DNA of 64,000 nucleotides from Spongiimicrobium salis. Lineage in GTDB: Bacteria; Bacteroidota; Bacteroidia; Flavobacteriales; Flavobacteriaceae. The stretch spans positions 2,046,001-2,110,000 of the forward strand of contig NZ_JBHEQA010000001.1 of assembly GCF_043678055.1 (NCBI RefSeq), written 5' to 3'. The stretch's first letter is position 1, and each line of letters starts with the position of its first letter. Below, in pieces: positions 1-8,156 of this stretch. The notes beneath the pieces are model-generated. The model was not told where the DNA came from. It did not search any database and was given only the letters and a program-made list of their open reading frames with translations. The position numbers and the translations under genes are program-made.

Positions 1-1
1 T

Positions 2-3000
2 AATTTTGAACAATTTTTGGTAGATCAAGGGATTGATTCCAATGGAATAACAGGTGATATCTTAGATGCTGATGCGGAGGCAGTCACCGTACTATCGGTA
101 ACACGAAATGATATAACCGACTTCACAGGCTTGGAAGCGTTTATCAATCTCGTTAATCTCAATGCAGGAACCAATCAATTTGCTACCCTGCCTTTAAACA
201 ATTTAACACTTCTTGAGGAGCTGCGATTTAGGAACAATCAAGCTTTGGCAAGTTTGGATTTATCTCAGAACACCGCTTTAAGGATATTTGAAATTAGGGC
301 AAGTAGTGCTGCTCCAATTCCAACAATTCCCAGTCTTGATTTTTCACAAAATTTAAATCTGGAAGAACTGGATATATCCGTATTCGCCAGTATTACCTCC
401 CTGACTTTTCCGGTTACTCCGACCCTTACAGATATTGATATTGCACAACTGAGCGTACCCACTATTGATATGTCCTTATTAACAGGAGATATTGACTTTA
501 GAATAGTTGGGAGTAGGGTAGATGTTACAATATTATATCCAAATCAAAGAGATGCTATGAAGCGTTTGGAGCTAAGCAGTATTGATTTTCCCTTGGTGGA
601 TGTTTCAGAATTGATCGGATTGGAACGTTTAGGGCTTTTTGCTACAAATGTTGAGTCCTTCATCTTGCCGAATACCAATACCTTGACCAATATAACCATA
701 TGGAATCATGAGATCGCAGCTCCTTTTTCAATGGCTGCTGTCCCTCAGTTGCAGAGTTTGGATATTAGAAACAATTTTGGAACTTTTCCTTTCGACATTG
801 ATCTTACGACAAATACAGAATTAAGGAGTTTAACTCTGCCCCGAAATCTTATGAATAGTATTGATATTTCACAAAATATCATGCTGACAACGCTGGATGT
901 CAATACCAATAATTTAACAACTTTAGATGTCACCAATCAACCCGATTTAAATAGACTGGACGCTTACACCAATCAATTGCCCAGTATTGATCTATCGCAA
1001 AACTTAAATCTACAATGGTTGAATTTATCGCAAAATGAACTTCCAGCACTGGATGTGACCTTAAATACGGAGCTGAGATCCGTCAATATTAATTCCAATC
1101 AATTCACTGGTACAGGTTTGGATTTGACACAAAATTTAGAGCTTTCTTCTTTTTCTGCCGCATTCAATGAAATTGAATCATTGGATATTACCCAGAATAC
1201 CGAATTGAGTTTTTTGGTGCTCAACGATAATTTGTTCCCTGGAACCGCTATTTTAGATCAATTCTATGCACATCAGCTGAATCGGGGTCGATTGAATATT
1301 TTTTTAAATGTCGAAAACAATTTGTTATCCGGAAGAATGCCGGACTTTTTTGGACTCTATGATCCTGCCATACAAACCAGGAGGTCTTCGTTAAGGTTTG
1401 GGGGTAATGCCTTTGAATTTGGTGATTTTGAAGAAGAACATCTGGATTATGTAGCCCTATTGACAACAATGTCCATAGGACCTTCACCAGATTTTGTATT
1501 TCGAGAATATACCTACGCCCCTCAAGCTAAAGTGAACGCTGTTGAAAATTTCACGCGAAATGCAGGGGAGACCATCACCATAACAACGGTGGTAAGGGGG
1601 GCTCAAAATCATTATCGATGGTTTAAGGATGGTATAGAGATTCCAGAAGCTCCGGATGCTCCGGAGTTGGTTATTACGGATTTAAATACTTGTGATGCTG
1701 GAGTATATCATACTGAGATTACTAGTGACTTGGTGCCTTTTGAGAATGCTGACCCTCCGGGAACGGACGGCAAGAACTTACTATTAGTACGTAATGATAT
1801 TACACTTACTGTAAATGCAGTAAAGGATTGTGTTGTTTTAGATATGCCCTTGACTGATGTTCCTATCAATTCAGGGATTCAATGGGCAGATAACCCAGGA
1901 GCATGTGGGTATAGGATTAGTATAGGTACGGCATCGGGAAGTGATGACCTTTTACCACTAACCGATGTGGGAGAGGTAACCGTATATAACCATTCAATGG
2001 ATTATCCGGCAAATCAGGATATCTATGTTACTATTATTCCCTACTATGATGATGGCGATTTTGCAGGTTGTCCAGAGCAAACATTTAGAACCAGCGCTAT
2101 ACGTGTAGTACCAGAATGTACACTATTGATCTCCCCTTTGAACGGCAGTGCCAACGTGGCGGCAAATCTATCGAGAATTGAATGGAATCCGGCCAATGGT
2201 GCAGATGAGTACAATATTACCTTGAGTAGTCCCAGTGGAGCCAATGATATCACAACGACAACAACGGACACATTTCTCACACTTGTGGGTGCTTTTATGG
2301 AAGGCGAAGAGGTAACCGTCACCATTGTGCCCCTAAATACAGAAGGGAATGCTGGAGCATGTATGCCCGAATCTTTTACCATAGTAAGTGCGGCTACCCC
2401 GATGCCCCCTTCCTGTAGCGCTTTGATCGCTCCTGCTGATGGTGCCACGGACGTGGCAGTGGACCTATCGGAGATCAGTTGGACTGCAGTTACTGGTGCC
2501 GATGGTTATCGTTTGACGATCAACGGTTCCACGAGCGACCTCAATGATGAGACCTCTTTGGTGGTCACGGGCACGACCCATGCCTTTGCGAACGATTTTG
2601 AGAATGGGGAAACGGTCACGGTGACGATCGTTCCCTTCAACGGTGATGGCGATGCCATGGGCTGTACCCCTGAAAGCTTTACCATTGTAAGTGCGGCTGC
2701 CCCGATGCCCCCTTCCTGTAGTGCTTTGATCGCTCCTGCTGACGGTACCACGGACGTGGCAGTGGATTTACCCGAGATCAGTTGGGGCGCTGCTGCCGGT
2801 GCGGATGGCTACCGTTTGACGATCAACGGTTCCATGAGCGACCTTAATGATGAGACTTCCTTAGTGGTCACGGGCACGACCCATGCCTTTGCGAACAATT
2901 TTGACAATGGGGAAACGGTCACGGTGACGATCGTTCCCTTCAACGCCGATGGCGATGCTGTGGGCTGTACCCCTGAAAGCTTTACCATTGTAAGTGCGGC

Positions 3001-4831
3001 TGCCCCGATGCCCCCTTCCTGTAGCGCTTTGATCGCTCCTGCGGACGGTGCGACGGACGTGGCAGTGGATTTACCCGAGATCAGTTGGACCGCTGTCACT
3101 GGGGCGGATGGCTACCGTCTGACGATCAACGGTTCCACGAGCGACCTCAATGATGAGGTTTCCTTAGTGGTCACGGGCACGACACATGCCTTTGCGAACG
3201 ATTTTGAGAATGGGGAAACGGTCACGGTGACGATCGTTCCCTTCAATGCCGATGGCGATGCTGTGGGCTGTACCCCGGAAAGCTTCACCATAGTAAGTGC
3301 GGCTACCCCGATGCCCCCTTCCTGTAGTGCTTTGATCGCTCCTGCGGACGGTGCGACAGACGTGGCAGTGGATTTACCCGAGATCAGTTGGACCGCTGTC
3401 ACTGGGGCGGATGGCTACCGTTTGACGATCAACGGTTCCGTGAGCGACCTCAATGATGAGACCTCTTTGGTGGTCACAGGCACGACCCATGCCTTTGCAA
3501 ACGATTTTGAGAATGGGGAAACGGTCACGGTGACGATCGTTCCCTTCAACGCCGATGGCGATGCCGTGGGCTGTACCCCTGAAAACTTCACCATAATAAG
3601 TGCGGCTGCCCCGATGCCCCCTTCCTGTAGCGCTTTGATCGCTCCTGCGGACGGTGCGACGGACGTGGCAGTGGATTTACCCGAGATCAGTTGGACCGCT
3701 GTCACTGGGGCGGATGGCTACCGTCTAACGATCAACGGTTCCACGAGCGACCTCAATGATGAGACCTCTTTGGTGGTCATGGGCACGACCCATGCCTTTG
3801 CGAACGATTTTGAGAACGGGGAAACGGTGACGGTGACGATCGTTCCCTTCAATGCCGATGGCGATGCTGTGGGCTGTACCCCTGAAAGCTTCACCATAAT
3901 AAGTGCGGCTACCCCGATGCCCCCTTCCTGTAGCGCTTTGATCGCTCCTGCTGATGGTGCCACGGACGTGGCAGTGGACCTATCGGAGATCAGTTGGGGC
4001 GCCGCTTCCGGTGCGGATGGCTACCGTCTGACGATCAACGGTTCCACGAGCGACCTCAATGATGAGATCTCTTTGGTGGTCACTGGCACGACCCACGCCT
4101 TTACGAACGATTTTGAGAACGGGGAAACGGTCACGGTGACGATCGTTCCCTTCAATGCCGATGGAGATGCTGTGGGCTGTACCCCGGAAACTTTTACCAT
4201 TGTAAGGGCCACAGTTGGGATGCTCCCTTCCTGTACAACTTTGACCACGCCTGCTGATGGAGCCACGGACGTTGCGGTAGATACTCAATTTATATGGGAA
4301 GTAGTTCCTGAAGCGGAAGGTTATTTTTTGGCCATAGGAACTTCTGAGACTACAACAGATATCTTAGGAGTTACAGATGTCAGTCTATTAACTTCTTTCA
4401 ATCTCTCTGAGTCCTTACCTTTTGGGGAAGAAATTTTTGTGACTATTGTTCCGTACAATGCTGCAGGAAACGCAGGAGGTTGTACGATAACGTCTTTTAC
4501 TACGGTCGCAGAACCTTTACCTCCGGTTCCACCTCAGGTAGAAACCTTTTTTGGATTTTCTCCTGATGGTGATGGAATCAATGAGTTTTGGGAAATCAAT
4601 GGTATTGAGAACTACCCCAATAATCGTGTAACAATATTCAACCGTTGGGGAGATGCAGTTTTTAAGATAGCAGGATACGATAACAATGCCAATGCCTTTC
4701 GAGGAGAAGCCAATCAACTGACGAGTTTTGGTGCCGGACGATTGCCCGAAGGAACTTATTTCTTCAAGATTGATATTCCAGAAGATCATAATTTAAAGAC
4801 AACACAAGGATATCTTGTTCTAAAAAGATAA
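2..4831 (+). CDS. Giant LRR / FN3-like surface protein with T9SS type-B sorting domain (5' partial)
   Basis: The reading frame is already open at the first full codon of the window, so the true start lies upstream; the TTG at 17 is not a credible start. Residue numbers below count from that TTG. Residues about 20–470 are Bacteroidota-type leucine-rich repeats with recurring L-x-x-L-D-[IV]-[ST]-x-N patterns. Residues about 510–600 form an Ig-like domain. Residues about 603–1495 are nine FN3-like repeats, six of them almost identical. The last ~100 residues match the gliding-motility/T9SS type-B C-terminal domain, with an FSPDGDGIN motif, a FNRWG motif and an ending that reads YLVLKR. Such proteins are exported by T9SS and attached to or released from the cell surface, and this one is probably an adhesin. 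The PorP/SprF gene three bases downstream is the usual partner. The binding target cannot be read from the sequence. Confidence 0.9.
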   Translation, partial: NFEQFLVDQGIDSNGITGDILDADAEAVTVLSVTRNDITDFTGLEAFINLVNLNAGTNQFATLPLNNLTLLEELRFRNNQALASLDLSQNTALRIFEIRASSAAPIPTIPSLDFSQNLNLEELDISVFASITSLTFPVTPTLTDIDIAQLSVPTIDMSLLTGDIDFRIVGSRVDVTILYPNQRDAMKRLELSSIDFPLVDVSELIGLERLGLFATNVESFILPNTNTLTNITIWNHEIAAPFSMAAVPQLQSLDIRNNFGTFPFDIDLTTNTELRSLTLPRNLMNSIDISQNIMLTTLDVNTNNLTTLDVTNQPDLNRLDAYTNQLPSIDLSQNLNLQWLNLSQNELPALDVTLNTELRSVNINSNQFTGTGLDLTQNLELSSFSAAFNEIESLDITQNTELSFLVLNDNLFPGTAILDQFYAHQLNRGRLNIFLNVENNLLSGRMPDFFGLYDPAIQTRRSSLRFGGNAFEFGDFEEEHLDYVALLTTMSIGPSPDFVFREYTYAPQAKVNAVENFTRNAGETITITTVVRGAQNHYRWFKDGIEIPEAPDAPELVITDLNTCDAGVYHTEITSDLVPFENADPPGTDGKNLLLVRNDITLTVNAVKDCVVLDMPLTDVPINSGIQWADNPGACGYRISIGTASGSDDLLPLTDVGEVTVYNHSMDYPANQDIYVTIIPYYDDGDFAGCPEQTFRTSAIRVVPECTLLISPLNGSANVAANLSRIEWNPANGADEYNITLSSPSGANDITTTTTDTFLTLVGAFMEGEEVTVTIVPLNTEGNAGACMPESFTIVSAATPMPPSCSALIAPADGATDVAVDLSEISWTAVTGADGYRLTINGSTSDLNDETSLVVTGTTHAFANDFENGETVTVTIVPFNGDGDAMGCTPESFTIVSAAAPMPPSCSALIAPADGTTDVAVDLPEISWGAAAGADGYRLTINGSMSDLNDETSLVVTGTTHAFANNFDNGETVTVTIVPFNADGDAVGCTPESFTIVSAAAPMPPSCSALIAPADGATDVAVDLPEISWTAVTGADGYRLTINGSTSDLNDEVSLVVTGTTHAFANDFENGETVTVTIVPFNADGDAVGCTPESFTIVSAATPMPPSCSALIAPADGATDVAVDLPEISWTAVTGADGYRLTINGSVSDLNDETSLVVTGTTHAFANDFENGETVTVTIVPFNADGDAVGCTPENFTIISAAAPMPPSCSALIAPADGATDVAVDLPEISWTAVTGADGYRLTINGSTSDLNDETSLVVMGTTHAFANDFENGETVTVTIVPFNADGDAVGCTPESFTIISAATPMPPSCSALIAPADGATDVAVDLSEISWGAASGADGYRLTINGSTSDLNDEISLVVTGTTHAFTNDFENGETVTVTIVPFNADGDAVGCTPETFTIVRATVGMLPSCTTLTTPADGATDVAVDTQFIWEVVPEAEGYFLAIGTSETTTDILGVTDVSLLTSFNLSESLPFGEEIFVTIVPYNAAGNAGGCTITSFTTVAEPLPPVPPQVETFFGFSPDGDGINEFWEINGIENYPNNRVTIFNRWGDAVFKIAGYDNNANAFRGEANQLTSFGAGRLPEGTYFFKIDIPEDHNLKTTQGYLVLKR
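2402..4219 (+). repeat. Six 303-bp in-frame tandem repeats
   Basis: Units start at 2402, 2705, 3008, 3311, 3614 and 3917. Each is exactly 303 bp (101 codons) and encodes one FN3-like domain beginning MPPSCSALIAPADG. Units differ by only a few substitutions, many of them silent and shared in mosaic fashion between units. Diverged relatives flank the array (about 1825–2113, 2114–2401 and 4220–4500). The contrast between homogenised inner units and diverged outer units suggests recent expansion or gene conversion. Confidence 0.95.
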
Positions 4832-4834
4832 AAA

Positions 4835-5749
4835 ATGACCAAATCCGTTCACTTTTTCTTAATTGTATTGATTTGGGGTATTGGCAAGCTTTTTTGCCAA
4901 CAATCTCCAACTTTTACCGAGTACAACTACAATCCCTTCATTATCAACGCCGCATATGCCGGAGTCTTGGATAATCCTGAGGCTACCCTAAGCAATATTG
5001 GTTTTGGAGCCCAAGGTTTTGATGGAGCTCCTAGAAGTTTCGCATTAACCTTTAATACAGTACTTCAAAATGAAAGTGTAGGACTGGGAGCAGGAGTGAT
5101 TCGGGATGAAATCGGGGTTACTACGGCTACCCAACTATTTGCTGCCTATTCGTATAAAATTTTTTTAAACGACAATACGCACCCTTACTGGAAAGTGTAT
5201 GATCGATCGTTTATTTCTTTTGGTTTAAATGCCGGAGCGTTACTGTACAATCAAAACTTATTGCAATTAGGGATAGAAGGGGATCCAAATTTTTCAGAAA
5301 ACATTAATAGTACGCTTCCCGCTTTGGGGGCAGGAGTGCTTTTTGGGCACGCCAATTTCTTTGCTGGAATTGCTTCTCCCAATTTTTTAGGAGACACTTT
5401 TGCGAATCAGGATAACTTAAGGCTATCAAGACCTATTTATGCGTATACAGGCTATCACTTTATCCTTAATCGTTTTAACCCAGACTATGTATTTAAACCC
5501 AGTCTTTTGCTTAAATACGAATCCGGTGCCGCTATACAAATAGATACTAATATTTCGCTCTCCATCAAAAAGAGTTTTGAAGTTGGAGTGGGTTTCCGAA
5601 CCAGTCAAACATTAAGTGCTTTGGTAGGGTTTTACGCCTTGAAAAACTTTCGCTTCTTATATAGTTATAATCAGGGAAATAGCGACTCTCCTTTGGGAAC
5701 CACCCATGGCATTATCCTAAGTTATCGAGGAGGAGAAGGATATCACTAG
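4835..5749 (+). CDS. PorP/SprF family type IX secretion membrane protein
   Basis: A 304-residue protein with an N-terminal signal peptide (about residues 1–21, ending before QQSPTF). The mature start, with TEYNYNPFIINAAYAG, matches the PorP/SprF family opening (QFTQYMYN..NPAYAG). The rest alternates short amphipathic strands typical of an outer-membrane β-barrel. Family members act at the outer membrane in T9SS and are often encoded directly after a type-B CTD cargo gene, as SprF follows SprB. Here the gene begins three bases after the stop of the giant LRR/FN3 protein, so the two are almost certainly co-transcribed, and this protein probably serves secretion or anchoring of that cargo. Confidence 0.9.
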   Translation: MTKSVHFFLIVLIWGIGKLFCQQSPTFTEYNYNPFIINAAYAGVLDNPEATLSNIGFGAQGFDGAPRSFALTFNTVLQNESVGLGAGVIRDEIGVTTATQLFAAYSYKIFLNDNTHPYWKVYDRSFISFGLNAGALLYNQNLLQLGIEGDPNFSENINSTLPALGAGVLFGHANFFAGIASPNFLGDTFANQDNLRLSRPIYAYTGYHFILNRFNPDYVFKPSLLLKYESGAAIQIDTNISLSIKKSFEVGVGFRTSQTLSALVGFYALKNFRFLYSYNQGNSDSPLGTTHGIILSYRGGEGYH

Positions 5750-5821
5750 AAAGAATAATTCATGGCTATGGAAATTTGCATTATTTTAGTTCATGCCAAT
5801 CATTAAAAATGGCTTCCTTAA

Positions 5822-6118
5822 ATGTTGTTCGGTTTTCTCTTTCTAATCCCCGTTTTTGTTAGTTTGGGCCTTTGTTTTATCAGAGATTCCAAAAAGAAAC
5901 GAGGCGTATTGCTGAATCTTCTTATCATCGGAAATGCTTTGCTCTATGTGTTTCCCTTGGCATATGCCTATATTTCCACAAGGCCTGATGGCAATATGTG
6001 GAGTGAAAATGGGCCGGGAGCTATCTTGTGGTTGTATTTTTTTATTCTTCCAATCTGCCTAATTGCCTTTATCGTACTAGTGGTATTAAAACTGATTTTT
6101 AGAAAGAAGTCATTATAA
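5822..6118 (+). CDS. Small three-helix membrane protein, unknown function
   Basis: A 98-residue, strongly hydrophobic protein with three predicted membrane segments at about residues 2–20, 30–50 and 68–92. A basic loop (RDSKKKRG) follows the first and a basic tail (FRKKSL) follows the last. No motif identifies a function. It starts 72 bases after the PorP/SprF gene on the same strand, so it may be the last gene of that transcript or stand alone. The size and regular helix pattern suggest a real gene; the family is not recognised. Confidence 0.6.
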   Translation: MLFGFLFLIPVFVSLGLCFIRDSKKKRGVLLNLLIIGNALLYVFPLAYAYISTRPDGNMWSENGPGAILWLYFFILPICLIAFIVLVVLKLIFRKKSL

Positions 6119-6297
6119 AAACACAAATCGTACTTCTTTAAGCGAGGTTTTTGAAAAGTGGACTGCAAAAATGTTGTCCAATTGTTGGAACTCTTTGTCT
6201 TAAGGTGGATGTAAAAATTAAAATCCGAAGTAATTGCCTTTAAAATTATGCGAATGTTCTTCTGAAAAGTGAGACTTTTGCGTTAAAATTTAAAAGT

Positions 6298-7209
6298 ATG
6301 GGAAACCACAGTAAGAAGTGGTTGTATTTAGTGGTATTATCCATCATCTGGGGGACATCCTATATTCTAATCAAAAAAGGATTGGAAGGATTTACGCCGG
6401 TTCAATTGGGCGCTTTACGTTTTGTGATGGCCGCAGTTTTTTTATTGGCTTTTGGAGTCCGATCCCTTAAGGGTTTAGATAAGCAGCAATGGAAGTGGAT
6501 CGCCATTTCGGGGATGTTGGGCAGTTTTTTTCCTATGTTCCTATTTTCGTATGCAGAGACGGAAATAGATAGCAGTATAGCGGCAATCCTGAATTCCCTA
6601 GTGCCTTTGTTTACTATTTTTATTGGATACTTAGCCTTTGGGATAAAGGTGCGTAAAAATCAAACCTGGGGCGTTATAATAGGGTTTTTAGGCGCTCTGG
6701 CACTCATATTTTTTGGTGCGTCATTGAATCCCGATCAGGATTATCGCTATGCAGGATTTGTGGTGATAGCTGCCATATGCTATGCCTGCAATGTCAATAT
6801 CATTAAAAGTAAGTTGTACAGTGTTTCCCCTATGGGGATTGCCGTTGGAAATTTTGTTACTATGCTCGCGCCAGCTGTATTGGTGCTAGTGTTTTCAGGA
6901 GTATTTGAAGAAAAGGTCGTTGAAGGAGTTTATTTTGCGAGTTCTTTAGGTTACATTACTATTTTATGTATTATGAGTACTTGTGTTGCTAAAGTGATGT
7001 TCAATAAATTAGTGCATATTTCGTCTCCGGTATTTTCTGTTTCTGTGACCTATTTAATTCCCATAGTTGGGGTTTTATGGGGTGTTTTAGATGGAGAAGT
7101 ATTTACAAAATGGCAACTTCTGGCTGCTGTGGTTATTCTCTTGGGCGTATATCTCGTGAATCGGAAAAAAGGAATAATGAGGTCTAAACCAACAATTAAA
7201 AATGCCTGA
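6298..7209 (+). CDS. EamA/DMT-superfamily exporter (first of tandem pair)
   Basis: A 303-residue integral membrane protein with about ten transmembrane helices in two five-helix EamA halves. The opening motif SIIWGTSYILIKKGLEGF, and the equivalent position at the start of the second half, are typical of the drug/metabolite transporter superfamily. Family members export metabolites such as amino acids; the substrate cannot be inferred here. Its stop overlaps the start of the next gene by eight bases, and that gene encodes a close paralogue, so the pair arose by tandem duplication and is translated from one mRNA. Confidence 0.9.
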   Translation: MGNHSKKWLYLVVLSIIWGTSYILIKKGLEGFTPVQLGALRFVMAAVFLLAFGVRSLKGLDKQQWKWIAISGMLGSFFPMFLFSYAETEIDSSIAAILNSLVPLFTIFIGYLAFGIKVRKNQTWGVIIGFLGALALIFFGASLNPDQDYRYAGFVVIAAICYACNVNIIKSKLYSVSPMGIAVGNFVTMLAPAVLVLVFSGVFEEKVVEGVYFASSLGYITILCIMSTCVAKVMFNKLVHISSPVFSVSVTYLIPIVGVLWGVLDGEVFTKWQLLAAVVILLGVYLVNRKKGIMRSKPTIKNA

Positions 7210-8089
7210 TCACTACAAGAAATGGGTTTTTATAGCTTTGCTATCCGTAATTTGGGGTTCTTCTTTTATTCTCATTAAAAAAAGTTTATTAGGTTTTGAA
7301 CCCTTACATCTGGGAGGACTTCGGATATTGTTTGCCGCCAGTTTTTTATTGATTTTTGGCTTTAGAAGTTTAGGGAAAATTGGTAGGAAAAACTGGAAAT
7401 GGGTTATTGTTGCAGGGTTCTTAAGTTCTTTTTTTCCTCCTTTTTTCTTTGCCTTGGCACAGACGGAGATCGATAGCGGTGTAACCTCTATATTCAATTC
7501 TTTGGCCCCTTTAAGTACCGCTTTGGTAGGAGCATTGTTTTTTGGCGTGGTAGTGATGCGAAAACAATTTTTGGGTGTGGCAGTAGGACTTTTTGGAACA
7601 GGGGTGCTCATTTATACGGGAGCAGAATTTAATCCTGATCAAAATTATTGGTATGCCATATTTATCATTTTATCGGCAGTGGGCTATGCCTTCAATATCA
7701 ATATTATTAAAAAACACTTATCCCATTTAAGTCCATTGGCCGTAACTACAGGGAGCTTTGCGGTTGTTTTACCTCCCACTATTGGGGTGCTTTACGCTAC
7801 AGGTATCCAAACGGTATCTTGGACAGCTGACGAATTGCAATTGCCAATTCTTTGTATTCTGTTATTGGCTTTTTTTGGAACGGCCTTGGCCAATATCCTT
7901 TTTAATAAACTTATTGCCATTTCAAGTCCGGTGTTTGCGGCTTCTGTGACCTATACAGCACCTTTAGTCGCCATTTTATGGGGGCTATGGGACGGAGAGC
8001 ATATCACTGTATATCAGTTGTTGGGAGGGGCTATTGTTTTGTGTGGGGTCTACATGGTCAATAAGAAAAAAAAAGCAGCCGTTAAGTGA
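7202..8089 (+). CDS. EamA/DMT-superfamily exporter (second of tandem pair)
   Basis: A 295-residue paralogue of the preceding exporter, with the same opening (SVIWGSSFILIKKSLLGF), the same acidic pair after helix 3 (Q/E-T-E-I-D-S) and the same NPDQ-[ND]-Y loop. About ten helices are expected. It overlaps the upstream gene by eight bases, suggesting translational coupling. The stop codon lies inside a hairpin that serves as a terminator for the convergent M16 peptidase gene. Two coupled EamA proteins could act as separate transporters or as partners; the sequence does not decide. Confidence 0.9.
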   Translation: MPDHYKKWVFIALLSVIWGSSFILIKKSLLGFEPLHLGGLRILFAASFLLIFGFRSLGKIGRKNWKWVIVAGFLSSFFPPFFFALAQTEIDSGVTSIFNSLAPLSTALVGALFFGVVVMRKQFLGVAVGLFGTGVLIYTGAEFNPDQNYWYAIFIILSAVGYAFNINIIKKHLSHLSPLAVTTGSFAVVLPPTIGVLYATGIQTVSWTADELQLPILCILLLAFFGTALANILFNKLIAISSPVFAASVTYTAPLVAILWGLWDGEHITVYQLLGGAIVLCGVYMVNKKKKAAVK

Positions 8090-8111
8090 TATACATCATT
8101 AACGGCTGCTT
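8073..8111. terminator. 13-bp perfect hairpin, terminator for the minus-strand M16 genes
   Basis: AAGCAGCCGTTAA (8073–8085) pairs perfectly with 8099–8111 around a 13-nt loop. On the minus strand the stem is followed by a run of nine T, the layout of an intrinsic terminator for the M16 operon ending at 8157. The hairpin contains the last codons and stop of the convergent EamA gene. A second inverted repeat, GAAGCTT / AAGCTTC, lies at 8116–8135. Confidence 0.8.
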
Positions 8112-8156
8112 AAACGAAGCTTAACAAAAAGCTTCCTACCTAACTAACGAAATTTA

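Noticed and set aside
17..19. TTG as start of the giant adhesin
   Set aside because: The frame is open to the window edge and the sequence before it (NFEQF) reads as coding, so the gene starts outside the window.
2506..4288. Repeated ~96-codon frames on the minus strand inside the 303-bp repeats
   Set aside because: They are copies of one antisense frame created by the repeat; no start context, no independent family, and the + strand codes for a clear FN3-like domain.
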